Shown here piece by piece: positions 33,101 through 45,300 of a DNA stretch of 64,000 nt. The notes below the pieces were generated by a model. That model ran no database searches, was not told the origin of the DNA, and was given only the letters and a program-made list of their open reading frames with translations. Position numbers and translations under genes: made by a program. The stretch spans positions 28,748,189 to 28,812,188 of the forward strand of contig NC_087064.1 in NCBI RefSeq assembly GCF_963678635.1, in the 5' to 3' direction. Numbering within the stretch: the first letter of the stretch is position 1; the number at the start of each line of letters is the position of its first letter. This DNA comes from Symsagittifera roscoffensis (taxonomy: Eukaryota > Xenacoelomorpha > Acoela > Convolutidae).

Positions 33101-35799
33101 ACATTTGAGGAGTCGGCGTGAATGTGAAATGGGTAGTTTACATTAGGTATGGCATTTGAAATATCATGACAGAATTTGTCTTTCAGTTTTTGAAAAACTT
33201 CTTCATGGCATGGTAGCCATTGAAACTTATCACTACTGTTTGCCAGTTTATATAGACATTTTGCGTCCACATGAAAATTGATGATGTATGTGCTGTAGAA
33301 TCCCATGACACCTAATACTCCTAGAACATCTGTTTTTGATTCAGGGGATTTCATTTTTTTAATGTCATCAATTCGTTAGAGACAACGTGGCCTAGAAATT
33401 TAACTTTTCTTAGGAAGAAAAAGGTTTTGTCAGGGGCAGCTTTTAAGTTGGCCTTCCGCAAAAGAGAATGATATTCTCGAATTGTGCCAAACATTTCATT
33501 TTTATTTTGACTCTGTAACAGAGTGTCGTCTATGTAAGTAATTGCTTTTTTTTCTTTAATGAGGGGTCCGAAGGCATATCTCATTAGTTTACTGAAGAAA
33601 TTTGGAAGTGGTTTCAAGCCATAGAAACCAACTTGGTAGGTATATTGTCTACCTCCTACAATAAAGCTTGTTAATTTCTGGGCCTCATCTGTTAGAGGTA
33701 CTTGATGGTAGGCGCAAGAGAGATCACTACTTGTGAAGTATGATCCGTTTATTCTGGTCATGAGAACTTGTAGTGGTTCTAATGGCCAACTACAATTGCT
33801 AGTATCTGTGATTGAGTTTAGATACCTAGCATCCAAGACCAACTTAACGTAGTCTTTTTTGGAAGAATGATGACTGGATTTACGAACCATGAGTTCATAT
33901 CATCTTTTTCATTTAGTTCTCTGACTATGCCTGCTTGGATTAATTCATCCATTAACTTGTCCAATTTATCTCTTAGATGGACTGGGATTTTACTCGGTCG
34001 TTGTTTTTTGAACGTTGCGTCCTTTTTGAGTGGTATATGGAATTTATGTTTTGTTTTTCCAATATCATATTTGTGATGAGAATAAACATCTTGATCCTCT
34101 ATCAGCATTTGAATTAGATCTGCAAATTCATCATCCGATATATCACTTTGTGTGAAATCGAAGTCAGATAAAAATTTAATAGTAGTTTCGATTTTTTCCA
34201 AAGTACTACTATTGTCCTTATCAATTGAGGAGTATTGGGTAAACGTTTCGTTGACTAGAAAGGCAATTAGCCGATCATTATGTTCTTTGTTTCGGTACTT
34301 TTTAAATTGTTCTTTCAAGGGAGGCCTGCAAAGGTTCTTTGCATCATTAGAAAAGTCGGTTGCTATTTCGTTTTCATTTTTGCATACTTTGACTATATCT
34401 GAACCAATTTGTTCAAATATTTCTGATACATTCTCTGTATCAAACACTTCAAGGGCAGGCATGTCCTTGATTTCTTGTCCTGAAACATAGACAAATATAG
34501 TAATTCCAGAATGTTGGAATACATCGACAATGATTTTGGAAACTTCTTCCCAATTCATTTTATCTAAGCCACAAGCAATTTTGGGCATTGCGATAGATCG
34601 AATGTTATTTGCTATAGCATGATCTTTCATTTCGGACAAGGTATTGAATATAGCGTCGTAAGTGGGTTTCTGAAAGTACCTCTGTTTGGCAATCAGGTTA
34701 TATATGATTTGTCCAGATTTTGGATAAGTGAAGATGAGAATATCGTTAATGTTAGCATGTATTGAGTTACAAAAGTGTCGTAACTCAGGATACCTTTTGC
34801 TAATTGATTCAGCAAACTCTTTTTTCATTGCTCTATCTGCAGAGATTGTATGGGCAATGGGCATATTCGATTCGAATATGGACCTTTTTTTGAAGTCTAC
34901 ATATTGTAGACAGGGGCCGGATAATTGAGTATTGCTTTCCTGTGTTGTATTGAAAACAGTGTTCAGCATGAAACAGCTATCGAATTCTGAACTTTCATTT
35001 AAAATTCTCGTTGTGAACTCATCACAATCGTGGATAGCAAATTTTTTATCCTCGTATCCTTGAATATCAGTTACTGCATAGCCTAGTACACATTTGTTTA
35101 GTGTGACAGGATGATCTTTCTGATTCTCAATTAGGATAGGTAGGCTTTGCTCAATTTGAGTACAAACTGTATTAATGAAAACCATTTCGGTTTTGGTTGT
35201 ATTTTTATGAGGCAGGAATGTAGTCCCTCTTTCGAAGTATGAATTTGGTTCAGCCAAGTGTTTGTATAAGTATGTAGAGCGTGCTGGAATGAACAGGGGT
35301 TCTTTCAAGTTAATTGAGACAACTTTTGAAACGTTAGGATATTCTTTATCGTTGTTCATCAACCCGTAGGATATTACACCTTCTTTTGATTTGAGCTCAA
35401 CTGCGGGGATATCAAAGTAGAGAGCTTTTAAGAAGAGATGACAAAAGTCTACTCCTAACAGATTAGCAGTCTTTTCTTCAGTTATCCACACTTTGTGGTT
35501 AGATGGATATTTTCCATCAGTGTCGAAACAAGATTGAATAGATGTATGGCCAAACATACGTATATCAGATCCATTATAAGTCTTTGCTTTAATTTTGGAT
35601 CGGTAAATTGTCATTTTTTGACCTAATTTTTCCAATTCTTGATAAGTTGGGTAGTTTATGATACTACAAGTTGATCCTGGATCAATCATGAATTCAATTT
35701 CAATTCCACTATTATTATTTTTTTCTCCGGTGGCAAAATGATATAAGCTAAGATATATCCTTGATTTAGGATTACTATCATCGCTTGGTTTCAGAGACT
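30114..35799 (-). pseudogene. pol: Pol polyprotein of element 1 (protease, macrodomain, RT, RNase H, integrase), broken
   Basis: Pol is read in -1 frame from the slip site at 35812-35806. Order: aspartic protease (IDPGSTCSII, about 35689 on), macrodomain (34906-34484), RT start (VRELNEKDD, 33930), RT palm with YIDD near 33500, RNase H (HADSSNVGTG, STQHRELCG, YCDHRP; 33160-32870), integrase H2C2 zinc region (31910-31780), integrase core (VVIDAFSRY, HDKGSAF, GKVEVQNK) and C-terminal GPY (RSGPYTVIEKITEVTYG). A long Ser/Pro-rich tail follows to the stop at 30114. Frames change near 33855, 33354, 32850, 32588, 31700, 31420 and 30865, and TAG interrupts the core at about 31466. Three changes are at T6-T7 runs. 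This copy cannot make full Pol as written. Confidence 0.93.
34484..34906 (-). other. Macrodomain (TARG1/OARD1-like ADP-ribosyl hydrolase) inside pol
   Basis: Residues about 262-402 of the 35689-33818 frame. The sequence follows the TARG1/OARD1 type of macrodomain block by block: AHTISADRAMKKEFA (nucleotide-binding loop with SAD and the small-to-Lys helix), GQIIYNLIAKQRYFQKPTY, and SIAMPKIACGLDKMNWEEVS, ending in a TIFVYV strand. In TARG1 the catalytic residues are a Lys in the 'YYLITK' strand and an Asp in 'GCGLD'. The matching residues here are Lys about 335 and Asp about 376, both present. The family removes ADP-ribose from Glu/Asp of proteins. The domain is uninterrupted and lies between protease and RT, in the same frame as both. 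Confidence 0.9.
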
Positions 35800-36543
35800 T
35801 TAATAGTTTAAAGGAAAGAAATCAGTGATAGCATCACAGTAATTGACTTCTTCCTCAACCCAGTGGGTAGTTTCAGACTGTATTTGATTCGATCTAAAAT
35901 TTGGTGATTGAGATCGCGTTGAGTCTCGACTGTTATTGCTATTATAGCTTCCAGTGTTATATGGTCGACCTCTAGGGTTACTGTTGAATTGCCTATTTTC
36001 TTGCTCGTAGAACTGTTTAGCAACTTGTTCATTTTCTCTGAATTTGTTTTCTCTGGGGTACCTATCATCATAGGTTTGGGGTCTTTTGTTATTGAAAGAC
36101 GATTGTGTAGTAGCCTTTTGGAAATTGTTTCCGTTGTAGTTATAATTATGGCGAATGCCATAGTTATTTTGGCTAGGATTTGAATTGTTAGTAGTTCTGT
36201 TTTGGTTATCCCAAAACCGATTACTTGGGTTAGGATTACTCTGGTTAGGGAAGTTATTCGGTCTTCGATTTCGTTTATAATCAGTTTCAAATGAAACTCT
36301 TCGTTCATTTTTTGTTGTGAGCTCTTTTCGCAACTTATTTACTTCGTCCTGAACTTGCTTTTTTGAACATCTAGATATAGAATGTCCATTCATTCTACAA
36401 TATTCGCAGAATCGTGTACTATTAGGTCTTCCCTTGATGTCAGGGTGACGTCGTTGAAATGAAGTCGGGTCATTGATTGCACTAACTTCTTGATTCTTGA
36501 TCAGTTTAGTTAGTTCTTTAATTTGAGTTTCTAATGAAGTCAT
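35800..36543 (-). CDS. gag: Gag of element 1, nucleocapsid-like, short
   Basis: A 247-residue ORF with one retroviral zinc knuckle, CEYCRMNGHSISRC (CX2CX4HX4C, about residues 46-59), followed by a long Asn/Arg/Gln-rich RNA-binding region. It ends at 35800, directly after the -1 slip heptamer. No capsid-type domain is visible. The frame is open upstream of this ATG to the LTR edge (for example QWDQFTNHVITKD), so either translation starts earlier or this copy lost the Gag N-terminus in a deletion. Gag of Gypsy elements is usually nearly twice as long. Confidence 0.8.
   Translation of the reverse strand: MTSLETQIKELTKLIKNQEVSAINDPTSFQRRHPDIKGRPNSTRFCEYCRMNGHSISRCSKKQVQDEVNKLRKELTTKNERRVSFETDYKRNRRPNNFPNQSNPNPSNRFWDNQNRTTNNSNPSQNNYGIRHNYNYNGNNFQKATTQSSFNNKRPQTYDDRYPRENKFRENEQVAKQFYEQENRQFNSNPRGRPYNTGSYNSNNSRDSTRSQSPNFRSNQIQSETTHWVEEEVNYCDAITDFFPLNY
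35806..35812 (-). promoter_or_regulatory. -1 ribosomal frameshift heptamer TTTAAAC
   Basis: In sense orientation the last Gag codons are CCT TTA AAC TAT TAA, so T TTA AAC is placed in the exact X XXY YYZ register. A -1 slip enters an open frame (CTA TTA AAG ...) that continues without stop into the protease at 35689. This is the classical slippery sequence. A downstream stimulatory fold was not evaluated. Confidence 0.85.
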
Positions 36544-36639
36544 TTTATCCGTTGTTGACTTATTAGCAGGTTCAGTAGCAACAATGAATGTTAGATCCTT
36601 AGTAATTACATGATTTGTAAATTGATCCCACTGGTCTTG

Positions 36640-36661
36640 AGCCTCACTGGTCGCACCAATT
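36640..36661 (-). promoter_or_regulatory. Candidate primer-binding site
   Basis: Directly after the 5' LTR the sense strand reads AATTGGTGCGACCAGTG. TGGTGCGACC has the TGG start expected for the complement of a tRNA 3' CCA end. The tRNA was not identified. Confidence 0.5.
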
Positions 36662-37291
36662 TATTACGCTAGCAATACTATTCACGTCGGACAAAACGCT
36701 TGCTAGGAATAAAGGGTCCTTTCTACTTTCTATCTTAGAAAGTAAATCTAAAATTCGCTGAGAAATATTTTATTAAAAAAGAAGTTAGTATGAATTTACA
36801 GCAAGTTGCCTTTTGACTCAATATTTAATTTTTACGGTGAGATTGGAGATATTTTTCTCTGAGATTGAATATTATTTTAGAGAAGGGTTGGGGTGGCTGA
36901 GGAGAGTGGTGGTGGTGGTAGAAGAGAAGTTGTTGGAATGAATTCCCGTAGTTTTGAGCTTCTATTTATACTCAATTGGGGAAATCACGCCACTTTTCGT
37001 ATCAAATGAGAAGTTTCTTTTAACTTCGTATTCTTTATTCGTACATTCGTATTTTACGAGAAGAAGGTTTCGTATGCTCGTACTTTACGAGAGGAATCGT
37101 TATTATTCGTATTGAATGAGAGCATTCGTTTCAATTCTCAATGCTTAAAACGTTATACGAATTATTCCAATAGCATTTCCCTTCCTTTTGCAAGGGAATA
37201 AAAACATATTTCTTTGGTGGTGGCGGCGGCGTCACATTTTGTGAACGCAATAAAATAATTCATGTTTCTGTTTCTATTTGAAATCAGAACA
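36662..37291 (-). repeat. 5' LTR of element 1
   Basis: 630 bp. Sense start TGTTCTGATT at 37291; TATA box in sense near 36972-36960; AATAAA near 36774-36769. It differs from the 3' LTR at about 24 sites, 15 of which are A in the 3' LTR and G here on the + strand. Confidence 0.95.
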
Positions 37292-37295
37292 CACT

Positions 37296-39373
37296 GTCAT
37301 GCAAAAACTATGTCTTCAAAAAAACTTTATGATTGAGTATAGATGAAGAGATGAATACGGAGTGATTTAATCGAAAAAACGAATCTTTTCATCAAAATAA
37401 TTTAGTAAAGTATCAAGCCCAAAACTAACGAGAATTTGGAATATTTCAATTGTTTTGTGTCGCTGCTACGTGTGCTCAAAAATTTTTACATTTGTTTTTT
37501 GATGATCATTTGTTTTTTCATGTGTAACGTTTGGCAAAATTTGCGTTTTTCTTAGAAAATTGTATTGAGACAAAATGGGACGATTCTTCAATTTGTATCT
37601 GACAAAATGCATTTAAAGGTTATGCATTATAGTATTTTGCTTTTTGCAAAATTTTTCAAAATAGCTCAATCTTGGTCAAATTGTTTTTGCTCGTTAAAAT
37701 AATTATTTTTCTGACCTATAGTTTTCAATTTTAAAGTAGCCGATGCTTTTTTATTTAAAAAAAACGGGAGTGGTTGCTATGTTAAAAAAATCGGGTTTAA
37801 TTTTGTATTGAATTATTACTAGCTTAACCTTTTAAAACAAACCCAGTTTTGAACTGTTTTTTTTTCTTTGTCCAAAATACTTCAAAATAATGCAATTTTA
37901 ATTCTTTTTTGTTTTGTTCCTCTAAAATTTGTCAAAATTTGCAATTTTGGACAAAACTTTTATCCAAAGTTATAAAAACTGGCAATATTTACCCTAATTT
38001 GACTTTTTTTATGTATTTTTTTAGTCTTCTATGACACTTACATCTCAGTTTTTGAAACTTTTGAATGCTTATTTTTCAAATCGATACAGAAAATTTTTTG
38101 GTCTTCTTCAAATAAAACCCAGCAAAAGTCGAAGAGTAATCTTAATAACTCAATTAAAAATACAAAGAAAAAAATTCAAACAAATTGTTTTTTTTTTGCA
38201 ATTTTCACTTTTGTTGGTTTATGGGGCGAACTAAATTAGCTGAAAAGGTGCAAGAATCGGGTAATAATAGCTGAAACAACTTTAAGCCTGCAGTATACTT
38301 AGGTAAGGAGCTCATTCTCAGATTTCTTTGTCCATATAAATTAGTCTAAGCACCCGAATAATTCAGACCCGTATATTCGTTACAGCACCGAGAATTTTTC
38401 TTGTAGAAATCAAATTTCGACTGAAAAGATTTTAATATCACTCCACACTCGAGACCTTTTATATGTTCTTTGTGTTGCTTGATTTTTTCAAGTAAAAAAG
38501 CCAGCCTAGGTCATAGTTTCTGCGCTCGTGAAAGTAATCAAATAAAAAAACACTGCCAAAATAGGTGAAAACTAGGAATTTTTTCTCTGATTTTTTATCA
38601 GTGGAAATTTTAATTGCAAAAGTTATTTTTTACCTTCAACGTTTCTGCTATTCTTATATGTGGCAAGAGTTTTGTTCGAACCCGGGTAATAATGCAATTC
38701 GAAATTTGATTAGAATTGGAAGAATGAGTTTGAAAGCTTCATTTATGTACCAATTCAAAACCTTATTAGATTCTTATTAGAATTTTACAAATTTTTTCAA
38801 TGTCACTGAAGATTTTAACTTCGTTAATTTATCTGCAAAAACTCTGACCTTGCTCAAATTTTTCGAAAATGAGGCTCATTGTGCTGCAGTGAAATCTTTC
38901 ATCATGAAAGAAAAAGTCTCGAATCTTACAAAATTTTTACTTCATGTAAGGAAAACTCAAAATCTTACTAGAATCTTAGAAGTTTTGAAATTCTTGTTTG
39001 GATTTTGAAATTGTTTTTACAATATTGCAAAAATTGCATTTGAAAAATTTAACAAAATTTTCCTTCATTCTGATGTGGTGCAACCCTCTTACGCTTATTT
39101 AAGATGAATCAATGAACCTAATAACCTAACCATGAACAATTTTTTTTATTTGATTTTAATTGAAAAAAAAACACCTGGAATAATAATTTCTTCAAGTTTT
39201 TTGATCTGTCGTGTTGTATACAACTTTACAAGTTTCAAGGTACAAATTGTACGTGTACAAATTGTGAATCAACTTTACTTCATTCATATCAATCAACATT
39301 CCAATCAAATTCTCATAATATCGATACATAATTTTACTAGCAATAAAAATCTCATCTCTTGCTCCTAATTTTG
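37296..39373. other. AT-rich intergenic, no gene
   Basis: Between element 1 and the 3' end of protease gene 2. Only short, low-complexity ORFs (for example 38031-38234 and 38565-38780 on +) are present and none has a recognisable motif. Confidence 0.5.
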
Positions 39374-42300
39374 TCAATTATAACGATAAATTACAATAAA
39401 CAACATAAGCCACTGCTTGCTGTTGTAATAAACTGCTTCTGACAAAACCTCATCAATGCTCTCTTTTCGATGTTCATTTCGTACAACTTTCTGCGTGAAA
39501 TTGGTATTTCTATCTGCACTCAAATTAAACATGTCAATGTATGATGCGACACGGGCTGCTACTGTCGGGGATTTCGGCCGACCGCACCCCTTATCTTTGA
39601 TGCCATAGCTGACGACACCATAAACGCATGTCGGTAGTTTTGTAGTTGGGTTCACGAGGAACAACGGCCCCCCACTATCACCTTAAAAGCAAACACACTT
39701 ATTGATTTCTTACGAAACTACTCATAAGCTGCTCTTTTACTAAACTGCGCCAAAATGATGACCTCAAAACTTTCAAATCGTAAGATTGAGCAAAAACAAA
39801 TGAACTAACAAATTTAGTGAATTACCATTGCAAGTGTCTTTTTTACCGTCTGTGTCATCGTGACAAATGAGACTTCCTTTGAGTGGATGGAAATTAGGAA
39901 AATGAGACCTGCAGTTGATCGCCGGCTGCTCGTCTAACTTCACCAGCTGCAGAAAAATTAAATATAAAGAAGGATGTTGATTGTTGAACAGTTTTTGGCA
40001 TGATCATCTTCTGATACTACTGATATCTTTTTTAATTTTAGTAAATCACATTCTCGTGGACGCAATCATGTTAGATTATTTGTCTAAAAATCAATTGAAA
40101 TTATAACAGCCATAAGATAATTGGCTTTTACCTGTTAACCGTTCGGAGTTACCTTTATCGTTTCACTCTTTTTGTTCCAACTTTCGATACGAAAGTAACG
40201 GAATATTTGTGCTCGGGGTGGGTTTTTTTTCTTCAGACAAATTTCGACTTTTTAACTAGCCATTTTTGACGGAACTTTTAAAATCTCATTCGAAAGGTAT
40301 TGTTGTCCTAAGCTTAAATTTGAAAAAATATTTCACCTGTGGTTATTTTTCGTAAAGATATGGGGGTTTAAATATTGCCATTTTGGCCAATTTGGGACAA
40401 TTAACGCGCGATATACTTCGCGCTATTAACGCGTAAGCGGAGATTTAATCCGTCTTAGAAATCGTTCCAAATTGGTTCAAAGAAACTTATTTGCCATAAT
40501 TGATTTGTTACAATGAGCGAAATTTATTCTTTTGTACTTTATATGGCGTGTGGGGTGATGATTTCATAAAAAACTTCCAACTTTAGAAATTTTTTTTTTC
40601 ATTTTATTTTATTACATTTATTTGTTTATTGTTACTACTGCTCCATAAACCTTAACAGGCAGTCGGAACACTCAAGACTTTGCCCTGAAACGAGCAGTCT
40701 TGTTATTTTTGTACTGAAAATGACTGTAACGTATTTGATACTAACTAACCATATTACAAAACTAACATTTATATTAATCATTGTAAGTTCTATCTGTTTA
40801 CAGTCAGACAACTTTAAGAAGATACAAAATCAAAGCGGTTGATCTGAATCTAATTGTTTTTCTAATCTCCGACAAAAATGCGGAATAAAAGAACAGTTAG
40901 ATTTCTTCTTATCTAGAAACCATTTGTTTCTCATCTTAAAAAATGTTTGAAAAAAAAATGTTTCATTTCAATGTGGAATGATTTATTTTGACGCGCTAAT
41001 AAAAAATTGGCAATAAGTATCTCAAAAAAACCAAATTGTCAACCTTTTTTGTTTCACTCTTTTTGTTCCGACTTTTGATACAAAAGTAAAGGAATATTTG
41101 TGCTCGGGGTGGGTTTTTTTACTTCACACATATTTTAACTTTTTAACTAGCCATTTTTGACGGCATTTTTTAAAAATCATTCGAAAAGTATTGTTGTCTT
41201 GCGCTTAATTTCTAAAAGATATTTCACCTGTGCTTATTTTTCATAAAGTTTTGGGGGTTTAAAGATTGCCATTTTGGCCAATTTGGGACAACTAACGCGC
41301 GATATATTTTGCGCTTTTAACGCGTAAGCGGAGATTTAATCCGTCTTAGAAATCGTTGCAAAATGGTTGAAGGAAACTGATTTGCCATAATTGATTTGTT
41401 ACAATGAGCGAAAACTAATCTTTTGTACTTCATATGGCGTGTGGGGTGATGATTTCATAAAAAACCTTAAATTTTTGAATTTTTTTTTTTTCATTTTATT
41501 TTATTACATTTATTTTTTTATGTTACTACTGGTCCATAAAGCTTACAAGGCAGTCGGAACAATCAAGACTTCGCCCCGAAACGAGCAGGCGGTTTTGTTA
41601 TTTTTTGTACTGAAAATGACTGTAACGTAATTGCTACTAACCAACCATATCGCAAAACTAACATTTACATTAATCATTGTAAGTTATATCTGTTTATAGT
41701 CAGACAACTTTGAGAGAATACAAAATAAAAGCGGTTGATCTCATTTTAATTGTTTTTCTTATCTCCGACAAAAATGCGGAATAAAAGAACTGTTAGATTT
41801 CTTCTTATCTAGAAACCATGTGTTTCTCATCTTGAAAAATGTTTGGAAAAGAAGATGTTTCATTTCAATGTGGACTGATTTATTTTGCCGCTAATAAAAA
41901 ACTGGCAATAAGTATCTCAAAAAACTTTCAAAATTCCAACTTTTTCTGTTTCCTTGTTTTTTTCCGACTTTCGATACGAAAGTAACATAATATTTGTGCT
42001 CGGGGTGGGTTTTTTTTTCACACAAATTTCGACTTTTTAACCAGCCATTTTTGACGGAATTTTTTTTTATATAACTCAAAAGGTATTGTTGTCTTGACCT
42101 TAATTTTTAAAACATATTTCACCTGTTATCATTTATCGTAAATTTATGGGGGTTTAAAGATTGCCACTTTGGCCAATTTGGGACAACTAACCTGCGATAT
42201 GTTTCGCGCTATTAACGCGTATGCGGAGATTTAATCCGTCTTAGAAATCGTTCCAAATTGGTTGAAAGAAACTTCTTTGCCATAATTGATTTGTTACAAT

Positions 42301-45300
42301 GAGCGAAATCTAATGTTTTGTTTTTTATATGGCGTTTGGGGGGATGATTGCAGAAAAAACTTCAAATTTTAGAAAAAAAATTTTCTTTTTATCTTATTAT
42401 ATTTATTTTTTTAATGTTACTGCTGCTCCATAAACCTTTAAAGGCTGTCGGATTATTCAAGAATTCGCCCTGAAACAAGCAGTCTTGTTATTTTTTGTAC
42501 TGAAAATGACTGTAACGTAATTGCTACTAACCAACCATATCGCAAAACTAACATTTACATTACTACATTAATCATTGTAAGTTCTATCTGTTTACAGTCA
42601 GACAACTTTAAGAAAAAACAAAATAAAAGCGGATGATCTCAATCTAATCGTTTTTCTAATCTCCGACAAAGATGCGGAATAAAAAAACAGTTAGATTTCT
42701 TCTTATCTAGAAACCATGTGTTTCTCATCTTGAAAAATGTTTGGAAAGAAGATGTTTCATTTCAATGTGGAATGATTTATTTTGCGGCGCTAATAGAAAA
42801 CTAGCAATAAGTATCTCAAAAAATCCAAATTGCCAAAATTCAAAGACTAAAATCTTTAAAGATAACACTTGCTGGTGAAATGTTTTTTTTTGGATGAGCT
42901 CAAGTTTTCTACGAGTGCTTTTCCATCGGTTGAAACAGCGGAATCGAGGCGTTTTGCAAGTTGTTTTGTTTTGCAAGTTTTTGGGAAAAAACATTTTTTC
43001 TGCTGACTATGGTGATGGTTATATTTGAACAGGTTTTTGAACTTTCTTTGGTATTCAGTGAAAATATTTCATTACGAGGCCATTCTGTGAATTTGCGGAT
43101 TGTTAGCGGATTCCGCAGCAAGGACCCTCCTTTTGGTCTTCTTTTGGTTTTTCCTTATCTTTGATCGTTCCGACAATTTTTTAACATGTTTAAAGACTTT
43201 GGAGTTTTTCAGGCGTTTCAATTAAACTAAAGTTTTGAAAACGCCTTTTCCTTAAAAGATGCGTTTTCAAATCGTAACAAGTAGTTTGGTTTTTTTTGTT
43301 TTCTTTTTGCTCCGACTTGTTTTGAATGTTTGGAGTGGTTTTTTTATTCAGTCAATTTTCGACTTGATAGCGAAGCGTTTTTGACTCATATTTGTCTACC
43401 ATTTAGAAAATTTTGTTGTGAGCTCAAGTATATCAAGATATTATTTCTACCTTTGGTTACTTTTTTTGTAAGGTAACGAGGGTTTGAAAGTTGCTTAATT
43501 GGCCAAATTGGGATAACAAACTCGTGATAGTTTTGCGTTATTATAACACGCGTAAGCAGCAAACAATCACGTTTCAAACTTAATTGAAGCTAGAAATTTA
43601 TTCTTTTTGAAATAAAAGAGACGCTAAACCCGCCCTTTGGATTTTACATAGCGTCTAGGTTGATAAAATGAAAAAGATGAAAAACAATCTTTTTTCACAC
43701 TTTTTGTCAGTTTTTGACCGAAAAAACTTAGTAGGCCCTAAAGTGTAGTCGGAACATTCAGGGCTATGCCTTGATATACGACCAATCGTGTTAGGATCGT
43801 TTGAGACTTAGAAAACATGAGTAAGTATAAGATCAGTATTGGTCTAAGAAGTTGCACGGAACTATCTGACAAAAACTACATAACGTGACAAACAGACAGT
43901 GTACTCAATCTGTAATTACTCTATGAGTTAGCCACCAATCAGATTCAACACATACAGCTCTTTATTTCACCATACGTCAAATATTGGGTTCGAGTATTAA
44001 GAGAGGATGTTTTTGTAATCCAAAATTTGTTTGAAGATAGTTGGTTGATATAAACACCAAGTTTTTTGTATTATACTCCAAAAAATGCTACATTTTTAAT
44101 CAAATTTCAGTTTTTAATTAGAATCTTGATTTTCTTAATCTGGTTCGAGCATTATAATATGGATTTTTAATATTTATAAATATCAATTTTAGGTCGTATA
44201 ATAAAAGGAAAGGCCCTAAATACGTTTTATTTTTTTTCCGATAGAAAGTATCAAACATAGTCAACTGACAGTTGGAAAAGAGTAATGAACGCAAGGAAAC
44301 TAAAAAAAAATGCTTGCTTTTTCTTCAAAAATTTTCAATTTCGCAATTTCCAAGAAAAAATAGACGGCCTGATACAAAAAAAACAGCAAGACCTATATAA
44401 AAGTAATCACTATATTCTTTCCTCTTGAACATGGGGACGTTGAGGAGAAGATTGAAAAAGTAAAATAATTGAAGAAAGTGAACCATAAGTTTATCAGGAA
44501 CACTTTTCAGGCTAAAATTTGTGAATCCCATGCCCACAGCCCACACTTCTAATTTGTCCACATTCCTCAAACCAGTTTGACCTCTACAAGGTCGCAGACT
44601 TTGGCGGTATTTGTCAAATGTCATTCTCTCGCTCAATACGAGAATTACCATGTCTTTTCCATTGCCTGGGTTGTCATAACCAGTGAGATGATAATAGTGG
44701 TCGACCTGATGTCGTTGAGTTTGCTCTGGCTCGTCGCTTATGTCATAAGTGTGGCTTCCTCGAAAATTGAAGAAAAAAATTTAACAGAAAATTGGTTATC
44801 ATAAAGGCTTTTTCATTGAACAACATAATATTTTTTTTCAACTACAGGTAAAAATTTTATAAGGCAATTTTAAAGTTATTTGAATTACATGTAATTATAA
44901 ATAAGCTTCGGAAACTTTTTCATACTCAAGCTCAATTAATCTGCATGTTTTCAAAAACGCTGGTTTTCTGCAATACAAATCAAACGTTTTCATTTGAAAT
45001 TATTCACCTGAAATTATCTGCAGAGTGCTAGGCTCCCTCCATACTAAAACAAAAATGGCCTCAGATCATTTAGTCTCAAATCAGGAAAGCCTGTCTTCAG
45101 ACAGATGTTATTTTATTGTTCAAAAACTTTAACGAACGATTTATGGTTTTTCCACCATCGAAATCGTAATTTTTTTCAAATCGTAATTTTTCTGAAGCGA
45201 GACCAAAGTTTGGCGTTGTCAATTGATTGCAACACAAATTGGGACATTGAATACTTTTGTGACCAACTAAGCAATCTCTTCTGAAGCAAAACATAGGCAG

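Larger units (their letters stand above)
24481..37291 (-). mobile_element. Ty3/Gypsy-type LTR retroelement with env, macrodomain and extra genes (element 1)
   Basis: The element is 12.8 kb, minus orientation, with LTRs at 36662-37291 (5') and 24481-25111 (3'), both TG-initiated in sense orientation (TGTTCTGATT). It is flanked by the 4-base direct repeat CACT (24477-24480 and 37292-37295), so it is an intact insertion. Sense order is Gag (36543-35800), protease-macrodomain-RT-RNase H-integrase (35799 to 30114), an antisense gene (29266-29804, +), Env-like (28778-26425) and an extra ORF (26382-25639). The RT-RNase H-integrase order and the integrase C-terminal 'GPY' motif place it in the Gypsy group. 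It lies between the two protease genes and interrupts neither. Confidence 0.93.

Noticed and set aside
32074-34490. Plus-strand ORFs opposite pol (32074-32418, 34152-34490)
   Set aside because: Unlike the 29266-29804 gene, they mirror pol coding sequence, have no splice signals and no distinct composition.
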